From: Candidatus Gastranaerophilales bacterium
GTDB lineage: Bacteria; Cyanobacteriota; Vampirovibrionia; Gastranaerophilales; Gastranaerophilaceae
Reading direction: 5' to 3'
Assembly: GCA_944322685.1 (NCBI GenBank)
Contig: CALUPP010000008.1
Coordinates: 1-50,892, forward strand
Length of the DNA stretch: 50,892 nt
Position 1 is the first letter of the stretch; each line of letters opens with the position of its first letter. Positions 7,601 through 16,645 of the stretch are shown one piece after another. The translations under genes and the position numbers were made by a program. The notes below the pieces were generated by a model. It saw only the letters and a program-made list of their open reading frames with translations, was not told where the DNA came from and searched no databases.

Positions 7601-9346
7601 GTGAAGAAAAAGATTTTTACTGCATTTTTAATATTTATTTTTTGCGGTTTTGGCTGTTTTGACGCGATTTTTGCCCAAACGTCCTCTCCTGCGCAAGAAA
7701 TCAGGCAGCTTCGCAGGGAAATCGCAAAACATAACTACAATTATTACGTTCTTGACGCTCCGGAGGTTTCTGACGCGGAATATGACCGTTTGTATAACAG
7801 ATTGCTGGATTTGGAGCAAAAATATCCGCAATTTGCCGATAAAAGCAGCCCCACTGCAAAAATCGGCGCCAAAAGCGGAATTTTGGGCAAAATAAAGCAC
7901 AGAAATAAAATGTACAGCCTTAAAAAAGTCTATTCCGAGGCTGATTTGAGAAAATGGTACGCAGAAATTGCAAAATTGCCCGTACAAATCTCATGCGAGC
8001 CAAAACTCGACGGGCTGGCCGTTTCGCTCGTTTATAAAAACGGAAAATTTTACAAAGGAGCGACGCGCGGGGATGGTTTGCGCGGGGAGGATGTGACGAA
8101 AAATCTAAAAATGATAAAATCTGTCCCAAAAACCCTGCCTGAGCCCTTGGATATTGAAATTAGGGGCGAGGTCGTTGTTTCTGTCGAGAATTTTGAAAAT
8201 TTCAGCGAGGATTTTTCCACCCCGAGGAACTATGCGGCCGGTTCGCTGCGTCAAAAGAATCCTGAGGTTACAAAAGAAAGAAATTTGGACTTTATTGCAT
8301 ATCAGGCCTTGGAAAATCGGTCAAAAACCCAGCAGCAGGCCATGTTACGTTTAAAATCGCTTGGTTTTATTACTGTTGAGCAGGTTTTGGCCGATAATTT
8401 TGAAGAAATGAAAAAATATGTTGATTTTTGGCAAAATGAGCGCAAAAATCACCCATATCCGACTGATGGCGCGGTTTTTAAGGTAAATGACTTTGATTTG
8501 CAAAAATCTTTGGGTTATGCGGCCTCTTATCCCAATTGGGCCGTTGCTTTTAAGTACAGCGCCCCTATGCAGCGGACAATATTGAAAAATGTTGAATTCA
8601 CGATGGGCAAAAACGGCACTTTGACGCCCGTTGCCATATTTGACCCGGTCGAACTCAACGGAACTACCTGCAAAAAGGCGACTTTGCACAATATTTCGCA
8701 AATAAAAAAGATGAACCTGCAAATCAATGACAAAATCGTTGTTGAAAAAACCGGAGAAATTTTGCCGCAAATTGTTTCCTGTGAAAAAACGGAATTTTCA
8801 AAGAAAATAAACATTCCTGAGCGCTGCCCGTTCTGCGGTGCGAAATTGTCCGTTGAAAATAAGAACCTTAAGTGCGAAAATGCGGATTGTCCGGAAAAAA
8901 TCGTGCAAAATCTGGTTCATTTCGCGTCAAAAAATGCAATGGGAATTTCCGGCCTGGGCGAGGGAAGCGCGAGGGCGCTTGTTTACGGACTTGATGTGAA
9001 AAATATTTCGGATATTTACAAATTTAAGCCGCAGGATTTTGAAAAACTCGACGGTTTTGATGAAAAATCAGCGCAAAAACTCTATTTTGCAATACAAAAC
9101 TCAAAAAATCGCGATTTTGAGCATTTTTTGTACGCTTTGAATATTCCCTATGCCGGAAAAAAGGCCTCGGCGATTCTTGCGAAGAAATTCAAAAATATTG
9201 ATGATTTAAAAAACGCTGATTTGCAAGAACTTTCAAAAATTCCGGGTTTGAACAAAAGGCAGGTAAAATCCGTCTGTGATTATTTTAAAAACGGGAAAAA
9301 TTCTGCTGAATTTGCGAAATTTAAAGCGTTCGGGCTGGATTATTAA
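7601..9346 (+). CDS. NAD-dependent DNA ligase with N-terminal signal peptide, BRCT-less (LigB-like architecture)
   Basis: The start is the GTG at 7601, with a perfect AAGGAG (7588-7593) 7 nt upstream. No other start lies between it and the conserved domain. Residues 1-25 are a Sec-type signal sequence (KKK, then a Phe/Ile-rich core, ending IFA before QTSS). The rest is a bacterial NAD+ ligase. Domain Ia has YYVLDAPEVSDAEYD, the adenylated lysine is K135 in CEPKLDG, and RGDG-x-RGEDVT, RGEVVV, TDGAVFKVN and NWAVAFKY follow. Next come an OB fold, a four-Cys zinc finger (CPFC...CENADC) and helix-hairpin-helix repeats. The protein ends at residue 581 where a BRCT domain would start. E. coli LigB is also BRCT-less with a hydrophobic N-terminus, but LigB lacks the full zinc finger kept here. 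It may be a second, exported ligase. Confidence 0.88.
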   Translation: MKKKIFTAFLIFIFCGFGCFDAIFAQTSSPAQEIRQLRREIAKHNYNYYVLDAPEVSDAEYDRLYNRLLDLEQKYPQFADKSSPTAKIGAKSGILGKIKHRNKMYSLKKVYSEADLRKWYAEIAKLPVQISCEPKLDGLAVSLVYKNGKFYKGATRGDGLRGEDVTKNLKMIKSVPKTLPEPLDIEIRGEVVVSVENFENFSEDFSTPRNYAAGSLRQKNPEVTKERNLDFIAYQALENRSKTQQQAMLRLKSLGFITVEQVLADNFEEMKKYVDFWQNERKNHPYPTDGAVFKVNDFDLQKSLGYAASYPNWAVAFKYSAPMQRTILKNVEFTMGKNGTLTPVAIFDPVELNGTTCKKATLHNISQIKKMNLQINDKIVVEKTGEILPQIVSCEKTEFSKKINIPERCPFCGAKLSVENKNLKCENADCPEKIVQNLVHFASKNAMGISGLGEGSARALVYGLDVKNISDIYKFKPQDFEKLDGFDEKSAQKLYFAIQNSKNRDFEHFLYALNIPYAGKKASAILAKKFKNIDDLKNADLQELSKIPGLNKRQVKSVCDYFKNGKNSAEFAKFKAFGLDY

Positions 9347-9373
9347 AAGTTTTGTCAGGATTTTCGGCTATTT

Positions 9374-10591
9374 TTACATAAATCCTTTAAAAACTTCGCT
9401 TTGCTGCGTTTCAAGGCCACGGTTTTGCCGTTTTTCTCGATTGTAGCGGAATTTTGTGAAAACATTCGATATTCCTGCAACAAAGAACCCCATTACCCCG
9501 ATGCTGAACAAAAACGGCACCCCGTAAATCAAAACTTTTTGTTTTGCGAGCTTTTTGAACTCGGTTTGCACGTTTGTTTTGTTTTTTTGAGCCAGTTTTT
9601 GCGCAATAGCCTCCAATTCTTCAAATGAGGGCGTTTTTAGGTCTTTTGAAATTGTTTCTTTGCATTTTCCGGATTTTAAGAGGATTTTTTTGAACCCTTT
9701 TTCAAAAAGCTCCGACCCGGTTATTACATAAAAGCCCACAATCGGAAATCTGAAAAGCGTTTCCAGAAAATTCTGTTTTCCTCTGTCTTTTGAAGCGCCA
9801 AAATACCCCGCTCCGCCCACCAGAACGCATGATGTGAGCTGTCCTTTGCTCAAAACCAGCTTCCCGTCCTGCTGCGCAAAGTCCAGGCTGAAGTATTTGT
9901 TGAAAAAGTTGCGCGTTTTGGGCGATTTTTGGAAAAATTTTGTTCCCGGAGCCAGAATCGCCTCGCTGATATCCATCAGAACCTTTGAATTCGCGCCTTT
10001 TTTCGCAATCAACGCTCCCAGCCCCAGGCATCCGGCAAAAATTCCGGCTGCGCGCTTGATATTTTTCTTTGCGCTGTTTTCTACCTTTTTTTGCGTTTCG
10101 GTTGATTCTTTTGATTTTTCAAGGCTTGCGATGTTGTTAAAGTTTGCCTTTTTAAATGCTTTCAGCGTGAAAAGGTTCTTAAAATAATTCAAAGTGAACT
10201 CCGTGAGCGGGATAATCGTTGCGCTGAGCGCAATTGCCGCTTTCACAGGTAAAACTTTTTTCTTCAAAGGCGATTTCATAAGCTCAGAGGCCGGTTTTGC
10301 GACCAGATTTTTCGCTGGTTGGTCGAGATTTTTTGAAAAAAACTTTCTTGCCACCTTTTCGCCTATCAGCGCGGGCGCAAAGTACACAAGCGCGCTTTCT
10401 GAAAGCTCCAGCATTGAATTTTCTGCCAAATCCGCTTTTGAACGGGCAAAAACCGCCTTTGGCACGAGATTTGTCGATGTATCCTGAATAAATCGCGAGC
10501 TGGAAAGCCCTGAGGCCTGCTCCTGCGAATAAACAAACTTTGCGGCTGATTTTAAGGGGGATGACAATGTGTTGATTAATGTGACTTGCAT
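9374..10591 (-). CDS. Membrane-associated protein of unknown function, 405 aa
   Basis: A basic, Lys/Phe-rich protein with four or five hydrophobic segments, at about residues 118-136, 185-200, 258-270, 288-300 and 355-378. There is no cleavable signal peptide. Large hydrophilic loops separate the segments, including a Lys/Glu/Ser-rich stretch near 155-180. I do not recognise a domain; multi-helix proteins of this kind are common in this presumed lineage. AAAGGAAAG precedes the ATG. The gene sits behind its own near-consensus promoter and a leader with four complementary segments that can form a terminator, so expression is probably controlled by attenuation. Confidence 0.75.
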   Translation of the reverse strand: MQVTLINTLSSPLKSAAKFVYSQEQASGLSSSRFIQDTSTNLVPKAVFARSKADLAENSMLELSESALVYFAPALIGEKVARKFFSKNLDQPAKNLVAKPASELMKSPLKKKVLPVKAAIALSATIIPLTEFTLNYFKNLFTLKAFKKANFNNIASLEKSKESTETQKKVENSAKKNIKRAAGIFAGCLGLGALIAKKGANSKVLMDISEAILAPGTKFFQKSPKTRNFFNKYFSLDFAQQDGKLVLSKGQLTSCVLVGGAGYFGASKDRGKQNFLETLFRFPIVGFYVITGSELFEKGFKKILLKSGKCKETISKDLKTPSFEELEAIAQKLAQKNKTNVQTEFKKLAKQKVLIYGVPFLFSIGVMGFFVAGISNVFTKFRYNREKRQNRGLETQQSEVFKGFM

Positions 10592-10610
10592 AAAACTTTC
10601 CTTTTTAACT

Positions 10611-10722
10611 AAAAAACCTGCACTTTTTGTACAGGCTTTTCAAAAAATTTTATGCTGAAACAACCTGTACTAAATTACAGGCGCCACCAGTTATTCAAAT
10701 TTGAAAAATTAATCATCATAGC
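10611..10722 (-). promoter_or_regulatory. Candidate attenuator/riboswitch leader of the 405-aa protein gene
   Basis: Reading down the minus strand, the leader holds CCTGTA (10681-10676), GTACAGG (10670-10664), CCTGTAC (10635-10629) and GTGCAGG (10623-10617), then six T. Segments 1:2 can pair (6 bp), 2:3 can pair perfectly (7 bp), and 3:4 form a 7-bp terminator stem with an A5 loop. The pairings exclude one another, as in transcription attenuators and riboswitches. I match no known class. Confidence 0.6.
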
Positions 10723-10728
10723 TATTTC

Positions 10729-10756
10729 AGTATAAACTAAAAAAGTTTTGTGTCAA
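10729..10756 (-). promoter_or_regulatory. Near-consensus sigma-70 promoter
   Basis: On the minus strand TTGACA (10756-10751) is followed by a 16-nt spacer and TATACT (10734-10729), 5 of 6 to consensus. The predicted start is near 10722. It lies just downstream of the wecA-type gene stop and faces the attenuator leader and the 405-aa gene. Confidence 0.75.
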
Positions 10757-10761
10757 TATTC

Positions 10762-11814
10762 TTATTGCGACGAGCTTTTTCTGCTTGCCAAATAGCTCAA
10801 AAACAGCATAATCAAAGAAATTCCCGCTGCGTACAAGAAAAATTTTGTGATAGACGAGCTCACAATGACAGATGCCAGCGCCCCCGACAAAACCGCAACT
10901 CCCGCAAGCACAAGCACCGTCTGATTCTGTGTCAGGCCTGCTTTTAGCAGTTTGTGGTGAATATGTTCCGCGTCAGGCGTGAAAGGCGACTTTCCTTTTA
11001 AAATTCTTCTCAATGAAGAAAAAACAATATCCAAAATCGGCACAGAAAGTACGAAAATCGGCACAAACATTGTTAATGCGGTCGATTTCATAACGCAGGT
11101 GACCGATAATGTCGCCAGCATGAATCCTGAAAATAGCGCGCCTGAGTCGCCCATGAATATTTTTGCCGGATTGAAGTTGTATGTTAAAAATGCGAGCATT
11201 GAACCAGCGAGAATGAACGCAATCAACGCGCTGATGGCGTTTGTCGGGGTCATTGCTATTGCAACAAGCCCCAAAGTTACCGCGCTGATTGTCACAACCG
11301 ACCCTGCGAGCCCGTCAACGCCGTCTATAAAGTTCACCGCATTGCTGACTCCTGCAATCCACAGAATAGTTATGATATAAGAAACTGCCGGATTGAGCAC
11401 AAAAGGCTCGCCGAACGGATTGTAAAGGGTATCAACCCTTATTCCGAGCAAAAATACAATAGTTGCAATCGAAAGCTGTATCACGAGCTTGAATTTTGCA
11501 TTAAGGCCGTAAATATCATCTATCAGCCCGAGCAAAAACATCAACGAACCGCCCAAAAGTATGCCAGACAGGAGCTTTCCGTACGGATAATAGCTCAAAA
11601 TAACAAGCAAAAGAAATGTAAGCATTGCACTGAGCCAGATTGCGATTCCGCCAAGGCGCGAAATTTCGCCGTGATGGATTTTTCGCTCGTTTGGCTTGTC
11701 AATAAGATGATGCGCTGCTGAAAAGCTTATTACAAAAGGCACAATAAACACCCCGAGCAGGTATGAAATCACTGCGCCTAATATCTGTGCATCTGTTAAT
11801 TTAAAAGCAAACAT
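10762..11814 (-). CDS. Undecaprenyl-phosphate sugar-1-phosphate transferase (WecA/TagO/MraY family)
   Basis: Transfers a sugar-1-phosphate (usually GlcNAc) from its UDP form to undecaprenyl phosphate at the inner membrane, starting an envelope polysaccharide. The 350 residues carry about ten membrane segments and the family motifs in order: RLGGIAI, the GLIDDIYGL aspartate pair, NAVNFIDGVDGLA, FMGDSGALFSGF and the C-terminal HIHHKLL. HIHH with no MraY-type insertion favours WecA/TagO over MraY. It is followed by glyA on the same strand after 58 nt. Which polymer it starts cannot be told, since no glycosyltransferase neighbours are present. Confidence 0.88.
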   Translation of the reverse strand: MFAFKLTDAQILGAVISYLLGVFIVPFVISFSAAHHLIDKPNERKIHHGEISRLGGIAIWLSAMLTFLLLVILSYYPYGKLLSGILLGGSLMFLLGLIDDIYGLNAKFKLVIQLSIATIVFLLGIRVDTLYNPFGEPFVLNPAVSYIITILWIAGVSNAVNFIDGVDGLAGSVVTISAVTLGLVAIAMTPTNAISALIAFILAGSMLAFLTYNFNPAKIFMGDSGALFSGFMLATLSVTCVMKSTALTMFVPIFVLSVPILDIVFSSLRRILKGKSPFTPDAEHIHHKLLKAGLTQNQTVLVLAGVAVLSGALASVIVSSSITKFFLYAAGISLIMLFLSYLASRKSSSQ

Positions 11815-11872
11815 TTGATTTTTTGTCCTATTTTTGTCCGGTATTGGCTTGTTTTTTAAGGTATTTTGCGTC

Positions 11873-13123
11873 TTATTTCCTTATATTTTCGTACAAAGGG
11901 TGTTTTTGGCACAATTTCAGCGAACGTTCTCTGAGATTTTTCAGCGCAATTTCATTATCCGACGCAGTAACCGCAGACGCAATGATTTTCGCTACTTCCG
12001 CCATATCTTCTTCCTTAAATCCGCGTGTTGTAACCGCAGCCGCCCCGAGACGGACGCCGCTAGTTACGAAAGGGCTTTGCGGGTCGTTGGGAACAGTGTT
12101 TTTGTTCGCAGTAATCCCCACTTTTTCAAGAACGTTAGCGATATCCTTGCCGGTTTTGTTGAATTTTCTCAAATCAAGCGTCATAAGGTGATTTTCGGTC
12201 ATTCCGCCGACAATATCCATGCCCTCTTCCATCAAACCTTTAGCAAGCGCTTTTGAATTTTTGACAATTTGAGCCGCATATTCTTTAAATGAGGGCTCAA
12301 GCGCTTCTTTTAGCGCAATTGCTTTTGCTGCAATAATATGTTCCAGCGGCCCGCCCTGAATTCCCGGGAAAACAGCCTTGTCAATGCCCTGAGCGTGCTC
12401 CGCATCGCACATAACAATGCCCCCTCTGGGCCCGCGGAGCGTTTTGTGGGTTGTTGTGGTGATAAAATGCGCATAACCTGCCGGTGAGGGGTGAACTCCG
12501 CCCGCAACCAGCGCAGCAATGTGCGCAATATCGGCCATCAGATATGCTCCGACGGAATCAGCAATTTCTCTGAATCGTTTAAAATCAATTATTTTGGAAT
12601 AATTGCTTGCCCCTGCGATAATCATCTTGGGTTTCGCTTCTTTTGCGAGCTTTTCAACCTCGTCGTAGTCAATTTCGCCGTTTTCGTTGACTCCGTAGCT
12701 TACCACATTGAAATACAACCCCGAAAAATTAACCGGCGAACCATGAGAAAGGTGCCCGCCGTTGGACAAATCCATCCCCATGACCGTATCTCCGGGTTTT
12801 AGGGCATACAAAAACACCGCCATATTCGCCTGTGCGCCGCTGTGTGGCTGGACATTCGCATGATTAACGCCAAAAAGTTTTTTGCAGCGTTCCTGAGCTA
12901 ATTCTTCAATAAAATCCACGTTTTCGCAGCCGTTATAGAATCTTTTATGAGGTTTGCCTTCTGCATATTTGTTTGTCAAAACCGTTCCGCAAGCCGCCAT
13001 TACCGCTTCTGACGTGAAATTTTCGCTTGCGATGAGTTCTATTGTATTTTGCTGCCTTTCAAGCTCTTTTTCTATTGCCTGAGCGACTTGCGGGTCATTT
13101 TTTCTTATTATATCCAATTCCAT
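11873..13123 (-). CDS. glyA: Serine hydroxymethyltransferase
   Basis: Converts serine and tetrahydrofolate to glycine and methylene-THF, using PLP. The 416-residue length is normal when started at the ATG at 13123, which has GGGGGAG upstream. The longer in-frame start at 13258 would run into the SPOR gene. The PLP lysine is K227 in [14 protein letters not shown], matching K229 of the E. coli enzyme. [18 protein letters not shown] and the NGGHLSHG block are also present. It supplies one-carbon units and is co-directional with the SPOR, DUF366, queC and HEAT genes upstream. Confidence 0.97.
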   Translation of the reverse strand: MELDIIRKNDPQVAQAIEKELERQQNTIELIASENFTSEAVMAACGTVLTNKYAEGKPHKRFYNGCENVDFIEELAQERCKKLFGVNHANVQPHSGAQANMAVFLYALKPGDTVMGMDLSNGGHLSHGSPVNFSGLYFNVVSYGVNENGEIDYDEVEKLAKEAKPKMIIAGASNYSKIIDFKRFREIADSVGAYLMADIAHIAALVAGGVHPSPAGYAHFITTTTHKTLRGPRGGIVMCDAEHAQGIDKAVFPGIQGGPLEHIIAAKAIALKEALEPSFKEYAAQIVKNSKALAKGLMEEGMDIVGGMTENHLMTLDLRKFNKTGKDIANVLEKVGITANKNTVPNDPQSPFVTSGVRLGAAAVTTRGFKEEDMAEVAKIIASAVTASDNEIALKNLRERSLKLCQKHPLYENIRK

Positions 13124-13145
13124 TTTGTTCTCTCCCCCGTTTTTT

Positions 13146-13826
13146 CTATTCGGAAACAACTCTTGCGCTGAATCCGGCCTGTCTAATCTGGTTTGCGACA
13201 TTTTCAGCCTTTGCTGAGCTTGCAAATGAGCCCGCCTGAAGCACATAAACCCCGTCAACCTCCTTAACGAACGGCGAAATGCCTATTGAGGTGCTCATCA
13301 GGTGGTTTTGCGCCTGAATAGCCTGCTCAATCGTCGCATAGCTGCCCACATAAACCTTTGTCATTGTATAAGGCTCAACCGGCGCCGGTTTTGGGATTGG
13401 CGGAGCCGTTCTTACGTTTTGAGGGTTTACATATTCGGTTTCAGCTGCTGTTGGAAGCGTAATTTCAGGCCCGGCCGGTTCTTCTTTGGGTTTTTGCACC
13501 GAAGAATCGGTATTGTTATCGGAATTCGACGTTTTGTACTCTATTTCCTGCTCTTTTTCTTCATCACCGCGCTTTGAAACGCCCGGCATGTTGTCTTCGA
13601 GCTGAATCCATTTGAGCCTGTCGTCAATTGCCTTTTTAAAGTCGCTTTCCGGCTCATCTTCGCCTGACTGTTCGTCGGTTGTGAGTTCTTCGCCGCCTAT
13701 TTCGACGTCCACGTTGGGTGAAAAGCTCTTTATAAGGTAAGTTACGCCAATGAGTGTTACCAAAAACGTAATTACAAACAAAGCAATGGTTTGTTTTGCT
13801 TTTCTCTGCGTATTTTTCGACACCAT
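13146..13826 (-). CDS. SPOR-domain membrane protein
   Basis: A 226-residue bitopic protein. It has a short basic N-terminus, one membrane helix at about residues 13-33, and a long acidic/Pro-rich linker (about 40-150). A C-terminal SPOR domain (about 152-226) has the typical start [19 protein letters not shown] and end [14 protein letters not shown] domains bind denuded peptidoglycan at the division site, so a role in division or septal wall processing is likely. Its start lies 1 nt from the DUF366 stop, which points to one operon. No catalytic domain is present. Confidence 0.88.
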   Translation of the reverse strand: MVSKNTQRKAKQTIALFVITFLVTLIGVTYLIKSFSPNVDVEIGGEELTTDEQSGEDEPESDFKKAIDDRLKWIQLEDNMPGVSKRGDEEKEQEIEYKTSNSDNNTDSSVQKPKEEPAGPEITLPTAAETEYVNPQNVRTAPPIPKPAPVEPYTMTKVYVGSYATIEQAIQAQNHLMSTSIGISPFVKEVDGVYVLQAGSFASSAKAENVANQIRQAGFSARVVSE

Positions 13827-13827
13827 G

Positions 13828-14391
13828 TCAGACTCCTCTTACTTTGCAAACCGCAAAATGTATATCCTTATCTTCTTCAATATATCGTGTCATGATATTT
13901 TTCGCAAACTCCTTAACACAAGTTATTCCCAAATCATTCTCCAGCCCGCATGCTTTTATCGGCGCGCTGTCGGAATTTATGTTCAATCCTATGTGAATAA
14001 GGCTGGAAGTTGTTGATTTTGTTGCGATGGAAACCGATAATTTTGCATCGTTCACAAAAATATCGTCGCCTGAGCGGGTGATTTTTGTTTCCGGGGGCAA
14101 TAATTTTCTTAATTCTTCAATAATTATACAAATTAAAAGCCTTTGGCGCGAAACTGCTTCCGCAAGCGGCATTTCAAAGTGTTCAAGAATAAAACTCACC
14201 ATTTTTTTGCTGTAAATCGGTGAATTTGTTAAAACATCTTCAATGTCAACCATTTCGGTAATTTTAACATCCATCTCGCCGATAAAAGCCACGATTGCAT
14301 CGCCGCAAATGCCGAAATTCTTGTAAATCCAGTGCGGCGCGAGCTGTGAGCCTATGTATTTTATTTCTTCATCAACAAATTTAGATTCCAT
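13828..14391 (-). CDS. DUF366 family protein
   Basis: A 187-residue soluble protein that matches the DUF366 (PF04017) pattern as I recall it: an N-terminal KFVDEEIKYIGSQLAPHW, then GDAIVAFIGEMDV. There is no signal peptide or membrane segment. The family's function is unknown. Its position, 1 nt before the SPOR gene and 14 nt after queC, means it is probably translated from the same message, but a role in queuosine synthesis is not shown. The hydrophobic core at about residues 80-100 may form a dimer interface. Confidence 0.7.
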   Translation of the reverse strand: MESKFVDEEIKYIGSQLAPHWIYKNFGICGDAIVAFIGEMDVKITEMVDIEDVLTNSPIYSKKMVSFILEHFEMPLAEAVSRQRLLICIIIEELRKLLPPETKITRSGDDIFVNDAKLSVSIATKSTTSSLIHIGLNINSDSAPIKACGLENDLGITCVKEFAKNIMTRYIEEDKDIHFAVCKVRGV

Positions 14392-14405
14392 GACCTTATT
14401 CTCAT

Positions 14406-15092
14406 TTAAAAAAGCTTTTTAATCAAGTCAAAGCACCCGTTTTTCTCAAGCGCCCTCTTTAGCCTGCTGCAAGATTCACATTTTCCGCAATGGCGCTCCC
14501 CTGCGTCGTAGCAGCTGTTAATAAGCTCAATCGGTGCGTCTTCTTCAATTCCGCGCTTGATAATTTCTTCTTTGTTAAGCTCAATAAGCGGTGCTGTGAC
14601 TTCAACATGTTTCAGCGCCGAATATTCCAAAGCTCGATTTATATTTTCAATAAATTCCTTTGAATTGTCCGGAAAAGTCGCTGCTTCCTCCTTATTCGCA
14701 CCGATTACGATAGTTTCGTACCCCAAAGAATCCGCAAATGACGCCGCAATGTTGACAAAAAGCCCGTTTCTGTTCGGAACCCACACGTTTTCGCAGCTTT
14801 TCGTAGTTATTTCTATATTTTCAAGGCTTTTTTCTTCAAGTTCCGGTATTTTTTCCTCAGAAACCAGCGCTGTGTGCGTAATTTCTTTCAGCCATTTTAG
14901 TTCTATGATTTTGTGTTCAATTCCGTAATATTCCGCAATTTTTTTTGCGGCTTCCTCCTCTTTTTTGAATGATTTTTGACCGTAATCAAAAGTCAAAGCC
15001 AGTTTAAAATCAATTGTTTTCATCGCAGCAATCGAAACCAGCGAGTCGAGCCCTCCGGACAATAATATGATTCCTTTGTTAATTTTGCTCAT
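14406..15092 (-). CDS. queC: 7-cyano-7-deazaguanine synthase QueC
   Basis: Uses ATP to convert 7-carboxy-7-deazaguanine to preQ0, on the way to queuosine in tRNA. The PP-loop SGGLDS is at residues 12-17. The four zinc-binding cysteines are in the C-terminal block at C194, C202, C205 and C208 (CYDAGERHCGKCESC). At 228 residues it is of normal length. It overlaps the end of the HEAT gene by 14 nt. The queH fragment at 1-110 shows that another step is also encoded nearby. queD, queE and queF are not in the window. Confidence 0.96.
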   Translation of the reverse strand: MSKINKGIILLSGGLDSLVSIAAMKTIDFKLALTFDYGQKSFKKEEEAAKKIAEYYGIEHKIIELKWLKEITHTALVSEEKIPELEEKSLENIEITTKSCENVWVPNRNGLFVNIAASFADSLGYETIVIGANKEEAATFPDNSKEFIENINRALEYSALKHVEVTAPLIELNKEEIIKRGIEEDAPIELINSCYDAGERHCGKCESCSRLKRALEKNGCFDLIKKLF

Positions 15093-16035
15093 TCATATTC
15101 TCCATTGCTTCTTCTTCGAGTAAATTACGGGCCTCATGCCTGCAAAATTCCGAATAATCCTGATTTTCTGTTATTGATTTGAGCGCATTTTCGCCGCATA
15201 AGTTGTATAATGCGATGATTGCGTTTTTAACAACTTCTTCATCCTCATCTTTGAGCATTTTTTTGATTAAATCGGCGCTTTCTTCATGCTCATAGTTCAT
15301 GATGGCCTCAATAGCGCTGATTCTGACCTGTGGATTCTCATCCGAAAGCGAACGTTTGAGCGCAAGAAATGCTCTGTCGTTATCCGGCGTAAGTTTGCTC
15401 AATGCTTCAATAACCCGCTCTTTCAGGTAGGTGAATTTGTCCATAATGCCGTTTTTTGTTTCCAAAATGCTGATTAAAGGTTCTGCCGCGCGCGAATCAC
15501 CCAAAAGCCCCAGCGCCGTTGCTGCGGATTCGCGGATATAAACCGATTTTTCGTTCTCATCGCTTACAATATTCATCAGCGGAGTCACCGCATACCGGTC
15601 GCCGAGCCGGCCGAGCGCATCAGCGCAGCTTAAACGCACTTTGTAGTTTTCATTTTTGTTGTTCAGGCAGTCGAGCAGCGCAAAAACCGACTTGTGGTCT
15701 TTAAGATTCGCTATAAGCTTTGCGCAAAGCACCCGTACGTCGGTATAATCGACCTCATTGTACGGTTCAATGTGCTCTCTCATCATCAAAAGCCTTGTCA
15801 CCGCCTCAACTGACGATGAATCTCTGAATTTGTCGAGTTCTTTTAACAGATAAACCAAAATATCCGGCCTGTGGTCAAGAAGCAGAAAATAATTGCATAC
15901 GGCAAGAAACTGTATCGGCGGAATTTCTTCTTTCAGGCCGTTTAAGAGGCGAATGGTTTTAGAAGTGTCACCGTCCGTTCCTATCAGACACTTCCCGGAA
16001 AGGTTATTAAAATCCAGATTCCTATTTTCTGTCAT
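15079..16035 (-). CDS. HEAT-repeat protein
   Basis: A soluble helical protein of about 318 residues built from PBS-lyase-type HEAT repeats, with repeating RLSCADALGRLGD, RESAATALGLLGD and RISAIEAIMNYEHEE units between about residues 100 and 270. Such proteins are protein-interaction scaffolds, and in the cyanobacterial lineage some act with phycobilisome lyases; no lyase role is implied here. I prefer the ATG at 16035 (MTENRNLDF), with GGATGAGG just before it, over the TTG at 16050. It overlaps queC by 14 nt and leads that operon. Confidence 0.8.
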   Translation of the reverse strand: MTENRNLDFNNLSGKCLIGTDGDTSKTIRLLNGLKEEIPPIQFLAVCNYFLLLDHRPDILVYLLKELDKFRDSSSVEAVTRLLMMREHIEPYNEVDYTDVRVLCAKLIANLKDHKSVFALLDCLNNKNENYKVRLSCADALGRLGDRYAVTPLMNIVSDENEKSVYIRESAATALGLLGDSRAAEPLISILETKNGIMDKFTYLKERVIEALSKLTPDNDRAFLALKRSLSDENPQVRISAIEAIMNYEHEESADLIKKMLKDEDEEVVKNAIIALYNLCGENALKSITENQDYSEFCRHEARNLLEEEAMENMNEQN

Positions 16036-16218
16036 GACCTCATCCGCCAAGTTTAAATTAGTAAAATATTAAATAAAATATGCCTTAAAGTCAATTCTGT
16101 AAAGATTTTCAGTGCTGTAAAACTGCTTTTTTGCGAAAAATGCCTTTTAAGGGCGAAAATGCCGTTTTTATCGCATATTTAAAGCTGAATTTTGTCCCAT
16201 GGTACTTTTTTTTCAATA

Positions 16219-16241
16219 AAAAAGCCCTCGTTTTGAGGGCC
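16219..16241 (-). terminator. Rho-independent terminator of the 60-aa gene
   Basis: On the minus strand GCCCTC and GAGGGC (plus 16224-16229 and 16235-16240) pair around a 5-nt loop and run into six T and ATTG. It lies 53 nt after the stop of the small gene at 16293. Confidence 0.8.
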
Positions 16242-16292
16242 TTAAATTCTCTATTAGTCTGTTTTTTCCTTTTTAGTCTTGTTTTGCTGAAA

Positions 16293-16475
16293 TTATGCGA
16301 TGAAATTTGTTCCGAATCTTGTTGCGCCTAAGAAAAAGCATTCTTCAAGCATTGAATCGAGGCTTGTGTATCTTTTTCTCGGAGGCTGCTTTTGAGCTTC
16401 TTCGACTTTTGCTTTTGTATCATGATATTGTGTAGTAATCGATAAAGTATAGTTTGCGAACGGGTTGGAAATCAT
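16293..16475 (-). CDS. Hypothetical small protein, 60 aa
   Basis: I start at the ATG at 16475 (MISNPFANYTLSITTQ), preceded by a purine-rich GAGAGAG stretch. The track-length version beginning at 16523 adds a Glu/Lys-rich leader made from that purine tract. The protein is hydrophilic with one hydrophobic C-terminal patch (CFFLGATRFGTNF) and a single Cys in that region. It has its own promoter-like AT-rich upstream region and its own terminator, so it is probably a monocistronic small gene. No family is recognised. Confidence 0.6.
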   Translation of the reverse strand: MISNPFANYTLSITTQYHDTKAKVEEAQKQPPRKRYTSLDSMLEECFFLGATRFGTNFIA

Positions 16476-16524
16476 TGTATTCTCTCTCTTTTCTTCTTTT
16501 CTCTCTTGTATATATATAAACAAA

Positions 16525-16561
16525 AAAAGTATATAAAAATTGCCTTTTTTTATATACTTTT
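16525..16561. repeat. 15-bp inverted repeat between divergent genes
   Basis: AAAAGTATATAAAAA at 16525-16539 and its perfect reverse complement at 16547-16561 flank a 7-nt TTGCCTT loop. The pair lies between the minus-strand 60-aa gene and the plus-strand 982-aa gene. It may be an operator or a hairpin that separates the two divergent promoters. Confidence 0.7.
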
Positions 16562-16645
16562 GTTAATGTTTCTTAATATTTTGCCATGCAAATAGCAAAT
16601 TCTTATTTTTTCAGATTTTCAAGCTTGCAGCCGAAAGATATAACC

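Noticed and set aside
13124-13258. A longer N-terminus for glyA (start at 13258).
   Set aside because: It overlaps the SPOR gene in another frame, and the ATG at 13123 has a strong ribosome site.
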